Shown here in pieces: positions 1 to 9,403 of a stretch of DNA of 64,000 nucleotides; position 1 is the first letter of the stretch, and each line of letters opens with the position of its first letter. Source of the stretch: Moraxella catarrhalis (lineage in GTDB: Bacteria > Pseudomonadota > Gammaproteobacteria > Pseudomonadales > Moraxellaceae); contig NZ_LXHE01000006.1 in assembly GCF_001656295.1 (NCBI RefSeq), positions 51,605-115,604 on the forward strand. Direction: 5' to 3'. The position numbers and the translations under genes were made by a program. Below the pieces are notes generated by a model. The model saw nothing but the letters and a program-made list of their open reading frames with translations. It made no database searches and had not been told where the DNA came from.

Positions 1-271
1 GAATGGTAATTTTATTTGGCAAAGTGTTCATGTTGATCAAGCACGCCAAGCCATTTTTACCATTAATGTTCATACCATCAGAACCACAGATACCCTCACG
101 GCATGAGCGACGGAAAGTCAGTGTTTCATCTTGGCGCTTAAGGCGAAGTAGCACATCTAGCAACATACGATCAGAATCAAGCAGCTCAACTTCGTATGAC
201 TGCATATAAGGGGCTTTATCTTTGTCTGGGTCGTAGCGATAGATCTCTACGATACGGGTGCCTCGACTCAT
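1..271 (-). CDS. sdhB: Succinate dehydrogenase iron-sulfur subunit SdhB (N-terminal part)
   Basis: The gene runs off the left edge, so only about 90 N-terminal residues are present. SdhB carries electrons from the flavoprotein SdhA to quinone through three Fe-S clusters on the cytoplasmic face of complex II. The visible part is the ferredoxin-like domain. The [2Fe-2S] loop [15 protein letters not shown] is clear, with Asp at the position where some homologues have Cys, as in the E. coli protein as I remember it. The start is ATG at 271, encoding [15 protein letters not shown]. The gene is last of the visible minus-strand sdhCDAB order, 65 bp after sdhA. Confidence 0.95.
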   Translation of the reverse strand, partial: MSRGTRIVEIYRYDPDKDKAPYMQSYEVELLDSDRMLLDVLLRLKRQDETLTFRRSCREGICGSDGMNINGKNGLACLINMNTLPNKITI

Positions 272-336
272 TATTTTTCTCCAGTAATTGTTGGTTGGGT
301 TAGCAACACGCCAACCCGCCTAATTAGGCTAATCTA

Positions 337-2187
337 TTAGAAAGTACGAACGCGTGGTACGCAATATTCAACCGTCAGTGGCTGCTTGCGAACTGGCTTA
401 TACACCACTTTATTGCCTTCTGAATACCAAAGCGTGTGCTTCATCCATTCGCTGTCGTTACGACCAAGTGGCGCGGGCTCATAATCTGCTGGATGTTCAT
501 AATCAACAACCATGTGCGCACCGCGGCACTCGTGACGAAGTGAAGCAGAGATCATTGTCGCTTTTGCCACTTCGTATAAATTGGCGACTTCTAGCGCTTC
601 GATACGCGCGGTATTAAACACTTGTGATTTATCCGCCAAGTGGATTTGGTTGATTTTTGGCTCAAGTGCCAAAATACGCTCAACACCTTTATCCATCAGC
701 TCTTGGGTACGGAATACACCAGCGTGATCTTGCATGATTTGACGAATTTCATCGCCAATTTCTTGCGCATTGTAGCCTTCGGTTGAGTCTTGTAGTTTAT
801 TTAGGCGAGACATGGTAAAGTCTAGCACGCGTGGGTTCAACGGCTTGTAGCTGTGGTCTGCTTGCGCAAAATCATCAATGATGTGCTGACCTGCTGCACG
901 ACCAAACACAACCAAGTCAAGCAGCGAGTTTGTGCCCAAACGGTTGGCGCCATGCACAGAGACGCACGCACATTCACCGATGGCATAAAGACCTTTGACG
1001 ATACGACCTTCGGTATATAAACCTTGCTCATCAACTGGACCTTCTAGATTTGGTACAGTGACTTGACCGTGGATGTTGGTTGGGATACCGCCCATCATAT
1101 AGTGAATGGTAGGCACAACCGGTACTGGCTCTTTGGTGATGTCTACGTTACCAAAGTTTTTGCTAATCTCAAACACTGACGGCAAGCGCTTCATCAAAGT
1201 TGCAGCGCCTAAGTGCGTCATGTCCATGACGATATAATCGCCATTTGGACCGCAGCCGCGACCTTCTTTGATTTCTTGGTCCATAGAGCGAGACACGAAG
1301 TCACGCGGTGCCAAGTCTTTAAGTGTCGGGGCGTAGCGCTCCATGAAGGCTTCGCCATGCTTATTACGCAAAATCGCACCTTCACCACGGCAGCCTTCGG
1401 TCAATAGAACGCCAGCTCCTGCTACGCCAGTTGGGTGGAATTGCCAAAACTCCATGTCCTGCAAAGGAATGCCAGCGCGTACCGCCATGCCCAAGCCGTC
1501 ACCTGTATTGATATAGGCGTTGGTAGATGCTTTGAAGATACGACCTGCACCACCAGTTGCCAAGACGGTTGTGCGCGCTTGGAATACTGAGATATTGCCT
1601 GTTTCTTGTTCTAAAGCAATGACACCGTTGATGTTGCCTTCGTCATCTTTGATCAAGTCAAGCGCAATCCACTCCACAAAAAACTGTGTGCCTTTTTCAA
1701 GATTTTTTTGGTACAGCGTGTGTAGTAGCGCATGACCTGTACGGTCAGCAGCGGCACACGCACGAGGCACAGGTTTTTCACCATAATTTGAGCTGTGACC
1801 ACCAAATGGACGCTGATAAATTGTGCCATCTGCGTTACGGTCAAAGGGCATACCCATGTGCTCAAGCTCATAGACGACTTTTGGTGCTTCACGGCACATA
1901 TATTCAATGGCATCTTGGTCGCCAAGCCAGTCAGAGCCTTTTACGGTATCATAAAAGTGAAAATGCCAGTTATCGTTGCTCATATTACCCAATGACGCAC
2001 CGATACCGCCTTGAGCAGCAACGGTATGCGAGCGCGTTGGGAATACTTTGGTGATGACAGCGACTTTCATACCGCCATTGACCAATTGCAAAGATGCGCG
2101 CATGCCTGAGCCGCCACCGCCAACGATGACTGCGTCAAAGTTTAGCGTTGGGATATTATTAATTGTGTTATCTTGGTTTGTTGCCAT
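337..2187 (-). CDS. sdhA: Succinate dehydrogenase flavoprotein subunit SdhA
   Basis: This is the catalytic subunit of complex II, oxidising succinate to fumarate with covalently bound FAD. The 616 residues match the family length. The dinucleotide-binding loop GGGGSG is at about residues 23-28. The histidine that attaches FAD is in SHTVAAQGG (His54). The substrate-domain motifs HYMMGGIPTN and the HGANRLGTNSL segment are present. It lies between sdhD (66 bp upstream) and sdhB, consistent with one sdhCDAB transcript. No lesions were seen. Confidence 0.98.
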   Translation of the reverse strand: MATNQDNTINNIPTLNFDAVIVGGGGSGMRASLQLVNGGMKVAVITKVFPTRSHTVAAQGGIGASLGNMSNDNWHFHFYDTVKGSDWLGDQDAIEYMCREAPKVVYELEHMGMPFDRNADGTIYQRPFGGHSSNYGEKPVPRACAAADRTGHALLHTLYQKNLEKGTQFFVEWIALDLIKDDEGNINGVIALEQETGNISVFQARTTVLATGGAGRIFKASTNAYINTGDGLGMAVRAGIPLQDMEFWQFHPTGVAGAGVLLTEGCRGEGAILRNKHGEAFMERYAPTLKDLAPRDFVSRSMDQEIKEGRGCGPNGDYIVMDMTHLGAATLMKRLPSVFEISKNFGNVDITKEPVPVVPTIHYMMGGIPTNIHGQVTVPNLEGPVDEQGLYTEGRIVKGLYAIGECACVSVHGANRLGTNSLLDLVVFGRAAGQHIIDDFAQADHSYKPLNPRVLDFTMSRLNKLQDSTEGYNAQEIGDEIRQIMQDHAGVFRTQELMDKGVERILALEPKINQIHLADKSQVFNTARIEALEVANLYEVAKATMISASLRHECRGAHMVVDYEHPADYEPAPLGRNDSEWMKHTLWYSEGNKVVYKPVRKQPLTVEYCVPRVRTF

Positions 2188-2253
2188 GTTAGTTCCTAAT
2201 TATTTCACTTGGTGTTCATGCTGTGGGTGGCTAATGCCACAAATTTTGGTCAA

Positions 2254-2607
2254 TTACCAAAAAATCATCACACCCCAGAATAGATATACCAAAATAGCGA
2301 TAATCACCAAAGATTGGATGACCAAACGCAGACCTGATGATTTGACATAATCCGTCAAAACCGTCCACATGCCCACCCATGCGTGAAATACCAATGATAA
2401 AATCGCCACCAAGCTAAATAGCTTCATTGGTAAACTTAGCATAAAGCCTTGCCATGTTTCAAAATTGACATCATTGAATAGGAAAAAACCCACCATAACA
2501 ACGCTATAAACTGCTAAGACAACCGCACTGATACGCTGTAAAATCCAATCTCGTGAACCTGAACCAGTCAAGCCAGTCGCACTTTTAATACCAGAATTAT
2601 TTCTCAT
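2254..2607 (-). CDS. sdhD: Succinate dehydrogenase membrane anchor SdhD
   Basis: Small membrane subunit that, with SdhC, anchors SdhAB and forms the quinone and haem b site. About 117 residues with three hydrophobic helices. The RISA motif near the N-terminus and the histidine in FHAWVGMWTVLTDYV of the second helix fit a haem ligand. I chose the ATG at 2607 (MRNNSGIK) because it overlaps the sdhC stop as TAATG, which indicates translational coupling. A start five codons further upstream is also open. Confidence 0.93.
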   Translation of the reverse strand: MRNNSGIKSATGLTGSGSRDWILQRISAVVLAVYSVVMVGFFLFNDVNFETWQGFMLSLPMKLFSLVAILSLVFHAWVGMWTVLTDYVKSSGLRLVIQSLVIIAILVYLFWGVMIFW

Positions 2608-2996
2608 TAGAACATCACCCATACAAACGATGCGACAATCAGCACAGCCGCGATTACAAAGCTAATCACCGCAGCGGTACGCCCAGAGTTGAGCTCTTCA
2701 TTCATACCAGCGTCAGCAAGTAAATGCTTCACACCCATCACAAAGTGGTATCCGGTCGCTGCGACAAAGATCCACGCCACAAAGCGTAGCGCCATATTAT
2801 CAAATACAGCCGCAAAACCTTCAGCTGACGACAAAGAAGTCTGAAGAATATACAGCATCACCGGCACGAGCACAAAAAGGACGATACCAGAGATACGATG
2901 CAAAATAGAAGCCATAGCGATCGGTGACTTTGAGTTCACAGCGATGACTTGGCTTAACGGTAGGTTAATCGGTCGGTTGCTTTTCACAGCGGGCAT
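2607..2996 (-). CDS. sdhC: Succinate dehydrogenase cytochrome b556 subunit SdhC
   Basis: 129-residue membrane subunit of complex II. The family signature SILHRISG sits before the first helix and the haem-ligand region GYHFVMGVKHLL follows the second. Three hydrophobic segments are visible. First gene of the sdhCDAB operon, with a long untranslated leader from the promoter near 3270. Its stop overlaps the sdhD start by one base. Confidence 0.95.
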   Translation of the reverse strand: MPAVKSNRPINLPLSQVIAVNSKSPIAMASILHRISGIVLFVLVPVMLYILQTSLSSAEGFAAVFDNMALRFVAWIFVAATGYHFVMGVKHLLADAGMNEELNSGRTAAVISFVIAAVLIVASFVWVMF

Positions 2997-3259
2997 CCTT
3001 ATCTAATTTAAGCCGAAAAATGGCAAGGAGTAGCTGGCCGGCTTGTCAGTACCCTTGGGCGGTCAATATCTATCAATCAAGCGCCGCCCAATGAATACTC
3101 ACGACTCATACAGTGATGAGATCAGCGAGCACCACAAAAAAAATTGCAAAATTTCATTATGATAGGCACTTATCAAATCTTTTGCAGGCTGCCAAACTGA
3201 ACAACCGCTAAATTTTTGATAACTGTCATTGATTATCGTTTAGAAAAATGCACACATAA

Positions 3260-3288
3260 ATAATATAAATTATAAAACGCTTGTTCAA
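3260..3288 (-). promoter_or_regulatory. Candidate sigma-70 promoter for sdhCDAB
   Basis: On the minus strand, TTGAAC (3288-3283), a 17-bp spacer, and TATTAT (3265-3260). The predicted start near 3253 leaves an untranslated leader of about 250 nt before sdhC. The pairing and spacing are good, but this is pattern matching only. Confidence 0.5.
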
Positions 3289-3486
3289 TAATTACAAACA
3301 AAATCCCAAACTTTGTACAAAATTTCCGAAATTTCTCCAAAAAATACCCCACAAATGCGTGAATTAATTGTTACAAACAGTGTCAGGCTTTGAAAACTGC
3401 TTGCCAAGCAAGCTGATTGCCCCTAAAATCAAAGTTGAGCCAGTGGGTGGATGTTCACTAAATTTTGCTATTGATGTGAAAAAGGC

Positions 3487-3515
3487 TTGTAACTTTGTCA
3501 AAGTTTTTGTATTAT
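3487..3515 (+). promoter_or_regulatory. Candidate sigma-70 promoter for gltA
   Basis: TTGTAA (3487-3492), a 17-bp spacer, and TATTAT (3510-3515) on the plus strand, about 210 nt upstream of the gltA start. No better hexamer pair was seen closer to the gene. Confidence 0.4.
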
Positions 3516-3729
3516 CCAAAAGGCTCACTGTTGAGCGTGTCTGTGCGCAGATGCGAATGTATAACAAAACAAGGATGCCGCACGATTTAGGCTGAAGGCT
3601 TAGCCAATTTGTGTGAAATTATTCGTCTGATTGTATGGTGCATCGCTGGCACCCACAAGGAAGTATGGTGACTGTTGTCATGTACAATGCAAGGTTTTCA
3701 GATGATTTTAACCATAGATGAGGTCAATT

Positions 3730-5007
3730 ATGTCAAAGAAAGTTACTCTTACCGTTGACGGTACCGAATACGAAATGCCAGTGCTGGAGAGCACTTTGGG
3801 TCGTCCAGTATTGGACATCAGTGCTGTTGCTAAAGCAGGTTTATGGACTTATGATCCTGGCTTTATGGCGACTGCGCCAGTAGAATCTGCCATTACTTAT
3901 ATTGATGGTGAAAAAGGCGAGCTTTTGCATCGCGGCTATGCCATTGACGACTTGGCTTCAAATGCTGAATACTTAGAAGTCTGCTATGCTCTACTTTATG
4001 GCGAGCTACCAACCGCTGAGCAAAAAGAAGCTTTCTATGAGCGTGTTTCTGACCACATGTCAGTACATGACCAATTGCGCAAATTCTTTGAAGGCTTCCG
4101 CCGTGACGCTCACCCAATGGCAATCATGGTTGGCGTGGTGGGTGCGCTGTCAGCATTCTATCACAACCACCTAGATATCTCTGATCCTCAGCATCGTGAT
4201 AATACTGCCGTTGATTTGATCGCAAAAGTACCTACTCTAGCTGCTATGAGCTACAAATACTCAATCGGCGAACCATTCATGTATCCACGTAAAGATTTCA
4301 GCTACGCTGAAAACTTCCTATACATGATGTTTGCAACACCAGGCGAGCCAGATTATAAAGTCGATCCTGTGCTAGTCAAAGCGATGGATAAGATCTTCAC
4401 ACTTCACGCTGATCACGAACAAAACGCCTCAACCTCTACTGTACGTCTGGCTGGCTCAACAGGTGCCAACCCATACGCATGTATCGCAGCAGGTATCGTC
4501 GCTCTTTGGGGTCCATCACACGGCGGCGCTAACGAAGCTGTTCTTGAGATGCTTGACGAAATCGGCTCTGTTGAGCATGTCGAAGAGTTCATGGAAAAGG
4601 TTAAGCGTAAAGAAGTTAAATTGATGGGCTTTGGTCACCGCGTCTATCGCAACTTCGATCCACGTGCCAAGGTCATGAAAGAAACTTGTGATGAAGTTCT
4701 AGGCGCTTTGGGTATCAATGATCCTAAGCTAGAGCTTGCGATGAAGCTTGAAAAGATCGCTCTAGAAGATCCGTATTTTGTTGAGCGTAAACTCTATCCA
4801 AACGTTGACTTCTACTCAGGCATCATCCTAAAAGCAATCGGTATCCCAACATCAATGTTTACCGTAATCTTTGCTTTGGCGCGTACTGCTGGCTGGATCA
4901 GCCACTGGACCGAGATGCACTCAGAGCCATTCAAAATCGGTCGTCCACGTCAGCGTTATACTGGCGAGACGCATCGTGAGTTCGTACCTGTGGACAAACG
5001 TAAATAA
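3730..5007 (+). CDS. gltA: Citrate synthase GltA (type II)
   Basis: Condenses acetyl-CoA and oxaloacetate to citrate, the entry step of the TCA cycle. The 425 residues match the hexameric Gram-negative type. The catalytic region includes [21 protein letters not shown] and [14 protein letters not shown] start at the second ATG (3730, MSKKVTL) because GAGG at 3720-3723 is well spaced before it. An in-frame ATG at 3718 would overlap that ribosome binding site. Followed by a strong terminator. Confidence 0.98.
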   Translation: MSKKVTLTVDGTEYEMPVLESTLGRPVLDISAVAKAGLWTYDPGFMATAPVESAITYIDGEKGELLHRGYAIDDLASNAEYLEVCYALLYGELPTAEQKEAFYERVSDHMSVHDQLRKFFEGFRRDAHPMAIMVGVVGALSAFYHNHLDISDPQHRDNTAVDLIAKVPTLAAMSYKYSIGEPFMYPRKDFSYAENFLYMMFATPGEPDYKVDPVLVKAMDKIFTLHADHEQNASTSTVRLAGSTGANPYACIAAGIVALWGPSHGGANEAVLEMLDEIGSVEHVEEFMEKVKRKEVKLMGFGHRVYRNFDPRAKVMKETCDEVLGALGINDPKLELAMKLEKIALEDPYFVERKLYPNVDFYSGIILKAIGIPTSMFTVIFALARTAGWISHWTEMHSEPFKIGRPRQRYTGETHREFVPVDKRK

Positions 5008-5032
5008 TCCGCTTCATACGGATTTACTATAA

Positions 5033-5067
5033 AAATTTCCCCAAGTGATCGCTTGGGGAAATTTTTT
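5033..5067 (+). terminator. Intrinsic terminator after gltA
   Basis: Perfect 13-bp inverted repeat (AAATTTCCCCAAG / CTTGGGGAAATTT) with a 6-nt loop, followed by further T residues. It lies 25 bp after the gltA stop. Confidence 0.9.
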
Positions 5068-5214
5068 GTGTTATAGATATCATCATCCCTAGCACCATAC
5101 TGACCAAATCGCCAGAGTGTAAATCCTAGCAAGAAAGTATTACACACAAACACTGGTCCTACCCAAAAGCATGGGTTTATAATAATACGATCAATCACCA
5201 CCAAGGAGCCTGAC

Positions 5215-5913
5215 ATGATCATCAACAAATCTCTGCTTGCCATCGCTTTTGCTACTGCCTTGAGTGCTTGTAGTCAGCCCACCGCTGGCACCGAGCAAAC
5301 AGCTGCACTAAGCACACAAAATGCACAAGAGACGCAGCACGCAGCACACGCCCATCACGATACCAGCATGCCGATGGCTGCACACACCAGCGAGTACATG
5401 CAGTCGATGAACACCATGCACGATGCGATGATGGCAGCTGCCACCAAAGCTCATGCCGATGTCGCTTTCGTTGAAGGGATGATCCCGCATCACCAAGGGG
5501 CGATACAGATGGCACAGATCGAGCTAAAATACGGCAAAGATGCCGCCATGCGTAAGCTTGCCCAAGACATCATCGATACACAACAAACCGAGATTGAATT
5601 TATGCAAAATTGGCTGACCACCGCCCAAGATAAAGATGCCATCGATGCCAATAGCGAGCACGCCAAAGCCTATCTTAGCGACATGAGTATACATGATGCG
5701 ATGATGACAGGGGTACATCACGAAGATGCTGACATCGCCTTTGCCCAAGGGATGATTCCGCATCATCAAGGGGCAGTCGAGATGGCAAAAATCCAGCTCA
5801 AATACGGTCAAGATGACCAAATCAAAAACCTTGCCCAAGACATCATCGACGCCCAAAACCCAGAGATTGCACTGATGAAACAGTGGCTCGGCAGTCGTGG
5901 TATCAGCCAATAA
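5215..5913 (+). CDS. DUF305 lipoprotein with two tandem DUF305 units
   Basis: 232-residue exported protein. The N-terminus MIINKSLLAIAFATALSAC is a lipoprotein signal with lipobox LSAC. Two DUF305 units follow, at about residues 80-145 and 160-228. Each carries the GMIPHHQGA core and an IIDxQxxEIxxM helix. DUF305 proteins are ferritin-like four-helix folds often found with copper or metal stress functions; metal binding here is inferred from the paired histidines. His- and Met-rich linker residues (AHAHHDTSMPMAAH) strengthen a metal link. Monocistronic, between gltA and the convergent tex. Confidence 0.88.
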   Translation: MIINKSLLAIAFATALSACSQPTAGTEQTAALSTQNAQETQHAAHAHHDTSMPMAAHTSEYMQSMNTMHDAMMAAATKAHADVAFVEGMIPHHQGAIQMAQIELKYGKDAAMRKLAQDIIDTQQTEIEFMQNWLTTAQDKDAIDANSEHAKAYLSDMSIHDAMMTGVHHEDADIAFAQGMIPHHQGAVEMAKIQLKYGQDDQIKNLAQDIIDAQNPEIALMKQWLGSRGISQ

Positions 5914-5918
5914 TCAAA

Positions 5919-5951
5919 CAAAAAACCCATCAAGCAATCACGCTTGATGGG
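5919..5951 (-). terminator. Intrinsic terminator for tex
   Basis: CCCATCAAGC / GCTTGATGGG stem at 5926-5951 between the convergent DUF305 gene and tex. On the minus strand it is followed by a run of T residues, so it serves tex. The plus-strand gene would use the same stem without a U tract. Confidence 0.8.
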
Positions 5952-5973
5952 CTTGGCAAGTCAGATGAGCGAA

Positions 5974-8340
5974 TTATTTACCCAATCCTGCCTGCTGTAA
6001 CAGCGCACCAAAGCTGCCCATCGTTTTGGCAGGTTTGGCGGTAGATTTTGGCTTGTCTTGGCGAGCAGGTTTGCGATCTGCTTTGGGCTTATGATTTGCC
6101 GATTTGTCTGCTTTATCCGCCTTGGCTGACTGATTAGCTTTGGCAGATTTTTCAGATTTCATACTAAAGCCAATACGCCCACGCACTTCATCTACCGAAA
6201 TAACCCGAACTGTAACAATATCTTGAGGCTTAACAACATCAGCAGGGTTGGTCACAAAACCATCGGACAGCTCAGAGATATGCACTAAGCCATCTTGATG
6301 CACGCCCACATCCACAAAACAGCCAAAGGCGGTCACATTGGTCACGACACCCTCAAGGGTCATGCCTACTTTTAAGTCTTTGATTTCATTAACATCATCA
6401 CGGAACTTAGCCGTACGAAACTCTCCGCGAGGATCGTGTGCAGGCTTGGCAAGCTCGTTCAAAACTGTTGCCAATTGGCTAAAATTATCCGAGCTGTCAT
6501 TAAGTGCTTTGGTCAAGCTCTCATTGCCCAATACCTCATCTAGTGATTTACCATGCTTAGTTAAAATTTCATACACCAATCCATAACTCTCTGGGTGGAC
6601 GCCAGTGGCATCCAGTGGCTCGTCGCCGTCCTTGATGCGCAAAAACCCTGCTGCTTGCTCAAAAGTTTTGACGCCCAAGCGTGGTACATTTTTTAGCTCT
6701 TCACGGTTAGTGAAAGCGCCATGTGCGCGGCGATACTCAACAATTTGTTGGGCAACATTTTTATTAAGCCCTGAGATGTGCGCCAAGATCGCTGGGCTTG
6801 CTGTATTGACATCCACCCCTACCGCATTGACGCAGTCTTCGGTGACTTTATCTAGGCTGCTTTCAAGCTCGGTTTGATTGACATCATGTTGATACTGACC
6901 GACACCGATCGCTTTTGGCTCAACTTTGACCAATTCTGATAATGGATCTTGTAAACGACGTGCAATCGACACAGCGCCGCGCACCGACACATCCAAATCA
7001 GGCAGCTCTTGGGAGGCGATCTCACTGGCTGAATAAACCGACGCGCCTGCTTCTGACACCACCAGCGCCTTAGCAGGAAGCGAAGCTTCGCGAATGATTG
7101 ACTTGACCAGCTCCTCGCTTTCGCGGCTGGCGGTGCCGTTGCCGATGGCTACCAACTCAACCTGATGCGCCTGAATCAGCGCCTCAATGCTGGCTTTGGC
7201 TTCGTCCAGTTTATTATGCGGCTTGAAAGGATAGACCGTGTCGGCTGCCAACACTTCGCCCATGCCATCAATCACTGCCATCTTGACGCCATGACTATAG
7301 CCTGGATCCACCCCCAAAATCACCTTTCGACCCGTTGGAGCGACCATCAGCAGATGCTTAAGATTCTCTGCAAAAACGGCGATGGCATCCGCCTCCGCTG
7401 CCAAGCGACGCTCGGTCAGCAGTCGATGCTCAATCTGTGAACGCCATTTGACGAGCCAAAGTTTTTTGGCGGTATCAGCCAAAAATTCGCCATTGGCAGC
7501 TTTTGGGTCGATCTCAAAATGACGCATGATCATCTCAACAAATGGCTCATCTTCGCCATCAACATGCAGCACAAGCACATTTTGCTGGCGCCCACGCAGC
7601 ATGGCAAGCAGGCGATGGTTTGACAGCTTGGCAAATGGTTCGGTGTGCTCAAAATAATCTTTAAATTTCTCGCCTGCTTCGCGCTTTTCTTCGCCGATTA
7701 GCTCAGAGCGAATGCTTGCAGTGGCATTAAATCCAGTGCGCACCTTATCTAATAAGTCTAGCGCTGTCGCCCATTCATCCAAAATAATCGCCTGAATGCC
7801 ATTGATTTGTTTATCAAGATCGCCAAAATCAGCCTCAAACGTTTCGCCTTTATCATCAGTGAGCGTCTCAGGTGGCACATAGCCCTCGAGCGCTGCTGCT
7901 GGGTTTTGACCTGCCAAAACCGCATGCGCGATCGGCTCAAGCCCTGCCAATTTTGCGCGCGCAGCGACAGAGCGGCGACGCGGGCGATAGGGCTGATAAA
8001 TCTCTTCAAGTTCAAGCTTGGTTGAGGCAGCATTCACACGCTCGCCAAGCTCATCAGTCAGGACATTTTGAGCAGCCAACAGCCCTAGGATTTTTTGGCG
8101 ACGCGCTGCCAAATCTCGCTCGGCGATGAGCGATTTTTCAAGTCCGCGCAAAATCTCATCATCCAAGCCGCCCGTGTGCTCTTTGCGATAGCGAGCAATA
8201 AAAGGCACGCTTGCTCCTTCATCATAAAGTCTAGCAAACGCTTCAACCTGCGCACTTTTGATGGCATGCGTTGCAGCCAATTTGGCATAGATGGCTTGAT
8301 GGTCGATTTGAATATCGGTATCAGTCGTTGAGTTGGTCAT
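5974..8340 (-). CDS. tex: Tex family transcription accessory / RNA-binding protein
   Basis: 788-residue cytoplasmic nucleic-acid-binding protein of the Tex family, linked to transcription and expression of other genes in several bacteria. Domain order is a helical N-terminal region, a YqgF/RNase H-like fold (KVILGVDPGYSHGVKMAVIDG, about 330-450), helix-hairpin-helix units (AHISGLNKNVAQQIVEYR, about 500-570), and a C-terminal S1 domain (VGMTLEGVVTNVTAFG, about 650-720). A lysine- and alanine-rich tail follows S1. Full length and single gene, with its own terminator. Confidence 0.97.
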   Translation of the reverse strand: MTNSTTDTDIQIDHQAIYAKLAATHAIKSAQVEAFARLYDEGASVPFIARYRKEHTGGLDDEILRGLEKSLIAERDLAARRQKILGLLAAQNVLTDELGERVNAASTKLELEEIYQPYRPRRRSVAARAKLAGLEPIAHAVLAGQNPAAALEGYVPPETLTDDKGETFEADFGDLDKQINGIQAIILDEWATALDLLDKVRTGFNATASIRSELIGEEKREAGEKFKDYFEHTEPFAKLSNHRLLAMLRGRQQNVLVLHVDGEDEPFVEMIMRHFEIDPKAANGEFLADTAKKLWLVKWRSQIEHRLLTERRLAAEADAIAVFAENLKHLLMVAPTGRKVILGVDPGYSHGVKMAVIDGMGEVLAADTVYPFKPHNKLDEAKASIEALIQAHQVELVAIGNGTASRESEELVKSIIREASLPAKALVVSEAGASVYSASEIASQELPDLDVSVRGAVSIARRLQDPLSELVKVEPKAIGVGQYQHDVNQTELESSLDKVTEDCVNAVGVDVNTASPAILAHISGLNKNVAQQIVEYRRAHGAFTNREELKNVPRLGVKTFEQAAGFLRIKDGDEPLDATGVHPESYGLVYEILTKHGKSLDEVLGNESLTKALNDSSDNFSQLATVLNELAKPAHDPRGEFRTAKFRDDVNEIKDLKVGMTLEGVVTNVTAFGCFVDVGVHQDGLVHISELSDGFVTNPADVVKPQDIVTVRVISVDEVRGRIGFSMKSEKSAKANQSAKADKADKSANHKPKADRKPARQDKPKSTAKPAKTMGSFGALLQQAGLGK

Positions 8341-8521
8341 AAAGATTCTTTCAATGGCGCCGATTGGCAGGAAATGTTTCGCCTATTATACCAACTTTCG
8401 CTCAAAATACCAAAGCCTAGCGCTCAAAGTCTGCCAATAATCTTTGAAATATCCTTTAAAAATACTACCAAAACTTTAAGGCAGTTTTGACTTGCTCTCA
8501 AAGAAAATTAACATAAAACTA

Positions 8522-8551
8522 GTGACATTTTGCTGTGCAATATTGTACACT
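8522..8551 (+). promoter_or_regulatory. Possible promoter for ompR
   Basis: GTGACA (8522-8527), 18-bp spacer, TACACT (8546-8551), about 50 nt before the ompR start. A weak -10 match, so tentative. Confidence 0.3.
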
Positions 8552-8605
8552 AAGAGTATCAAGCCGACTTGACAAAGTGGGTATATAACGATAAGGAAAG
8601 ATGAT

Positions 8606-9340
8606 ATGACAGAAACTTTAGACACGATGACGCACCGTATTTTGGTGGTGGATGACGATGCTCGGCTGCGCACGCTGTTGCAGCGCTTTTTGGAAGATGA
8701 CGGCTATGTGGTGCGTGTCGCGCACGATGGCAAGCAGATGGATAAGCTGATCGCGCGCGAGATGTTTTCATTGATCGTTTTGGATTTGATGCTTCCTGAT
8801 GAAGATGGCATCGCGATTTGTCAGCGCCTGCGTGCAGAAAATTCAGGCATTCCCATCATCATGCTCACCGCCAAAGGCTCCGATGCCGATCGTATCGCGG
8901 GGCTTGAAGCAGGCGCAGATGATTATTTGCCAAAGCCTTTTAACCCAAAAGAGCTGCTTGCGCGCATCAAAGCGGTACTGCGTCGCCAAAACAGAGAGCT
9001 ACCAGGCGCCCCAAGCCAACAATTGGAAGTGGTTGAGTTTGGACCTTGGACGCTAGATTTATCCACACGCACGCTTAAGCGTGATGGCAATGTCGTTACC
9101 TTGACCACTGGTGAGTTCAGCGTTCTAAAAGCATTGGTTCAGCATCCAAGAGAGCCGTTGACGCGTGATAAGCTGATGAATCTTGCGCGTGGTCGTGAGT
9201 GGGGGGCGATGGAGCGCTCTATTGATGTTCAGGTATCACGCCTGCGCAGATTGATCGAAGACAACCCGTCTCAGGCTCGCTATATCCAGACCGTTTGGGG
9301 TGTGGGCTATGTATTTGTGCCAGATGGTGCTGAAGGCTGA
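8606..9340 (+). CDS. ompR: OmpR family two-component response regulator
   Basis: 244 residues: receiver domain (acidic VVDDD near residues 14-18, phospho-acceptor Asp in LIVLDLMLPDEDG, conserved Lys in LPKPF) followed by a winged-helix DNA-binding domain (TTGEFSVLKALV, GREWGAMERSIDVQVSRLRR, TVWGVGYVF). The sequence closely resembles OmpR, the osmoregulatory porin regulator. In many proteobacteria envZ follows directly. Here the next gene is a COG0523 GTPase 60 bp downstream, so the cognate kinase must be elsewhere or missing. Confidence 0.93.
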   Translation: MTETLDTMTHRILVVDDDARLRTLLQRFLEDDGYVVRVAHDGKQMDKLIAREMFSLIVLDLMLPDEDGIAICQRLRAENSGIPIIMLTAKGSDADRIAGLEAGADDYLPKPFNPKELLARIKAVLRRQNRELPGAPSQQLEVVEFGPWTLDLSTRTLKRDGNVVTLTTGEFSVLKALVQHPREPLTRDKLMNLARGREWGAMERSIDVQVSRLRRLIEDNPSQARYIQTVWGVGYVFVPDGAEG

Positions 9341-9403
9341 TCGTAAACCTATGCTATAATGGGGCAGTTTTGTCCCATTTTTATTTTGATAAGTCAAGTC
9401 ATC

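Larger units (their letters stand above)
2997..3729. other. Divergent sdh/gltA intergenic region
   Basis: About 730 bp between the divergent sdhC and gltA starts. It is AT-rich, contains candidate promoters for both directions, and shows no convincing gene. The spacing suggests coordinated TCA-cycle control by regulators binding between the two operons, but I could not recognise a specific operator. Confidence 0.5.
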
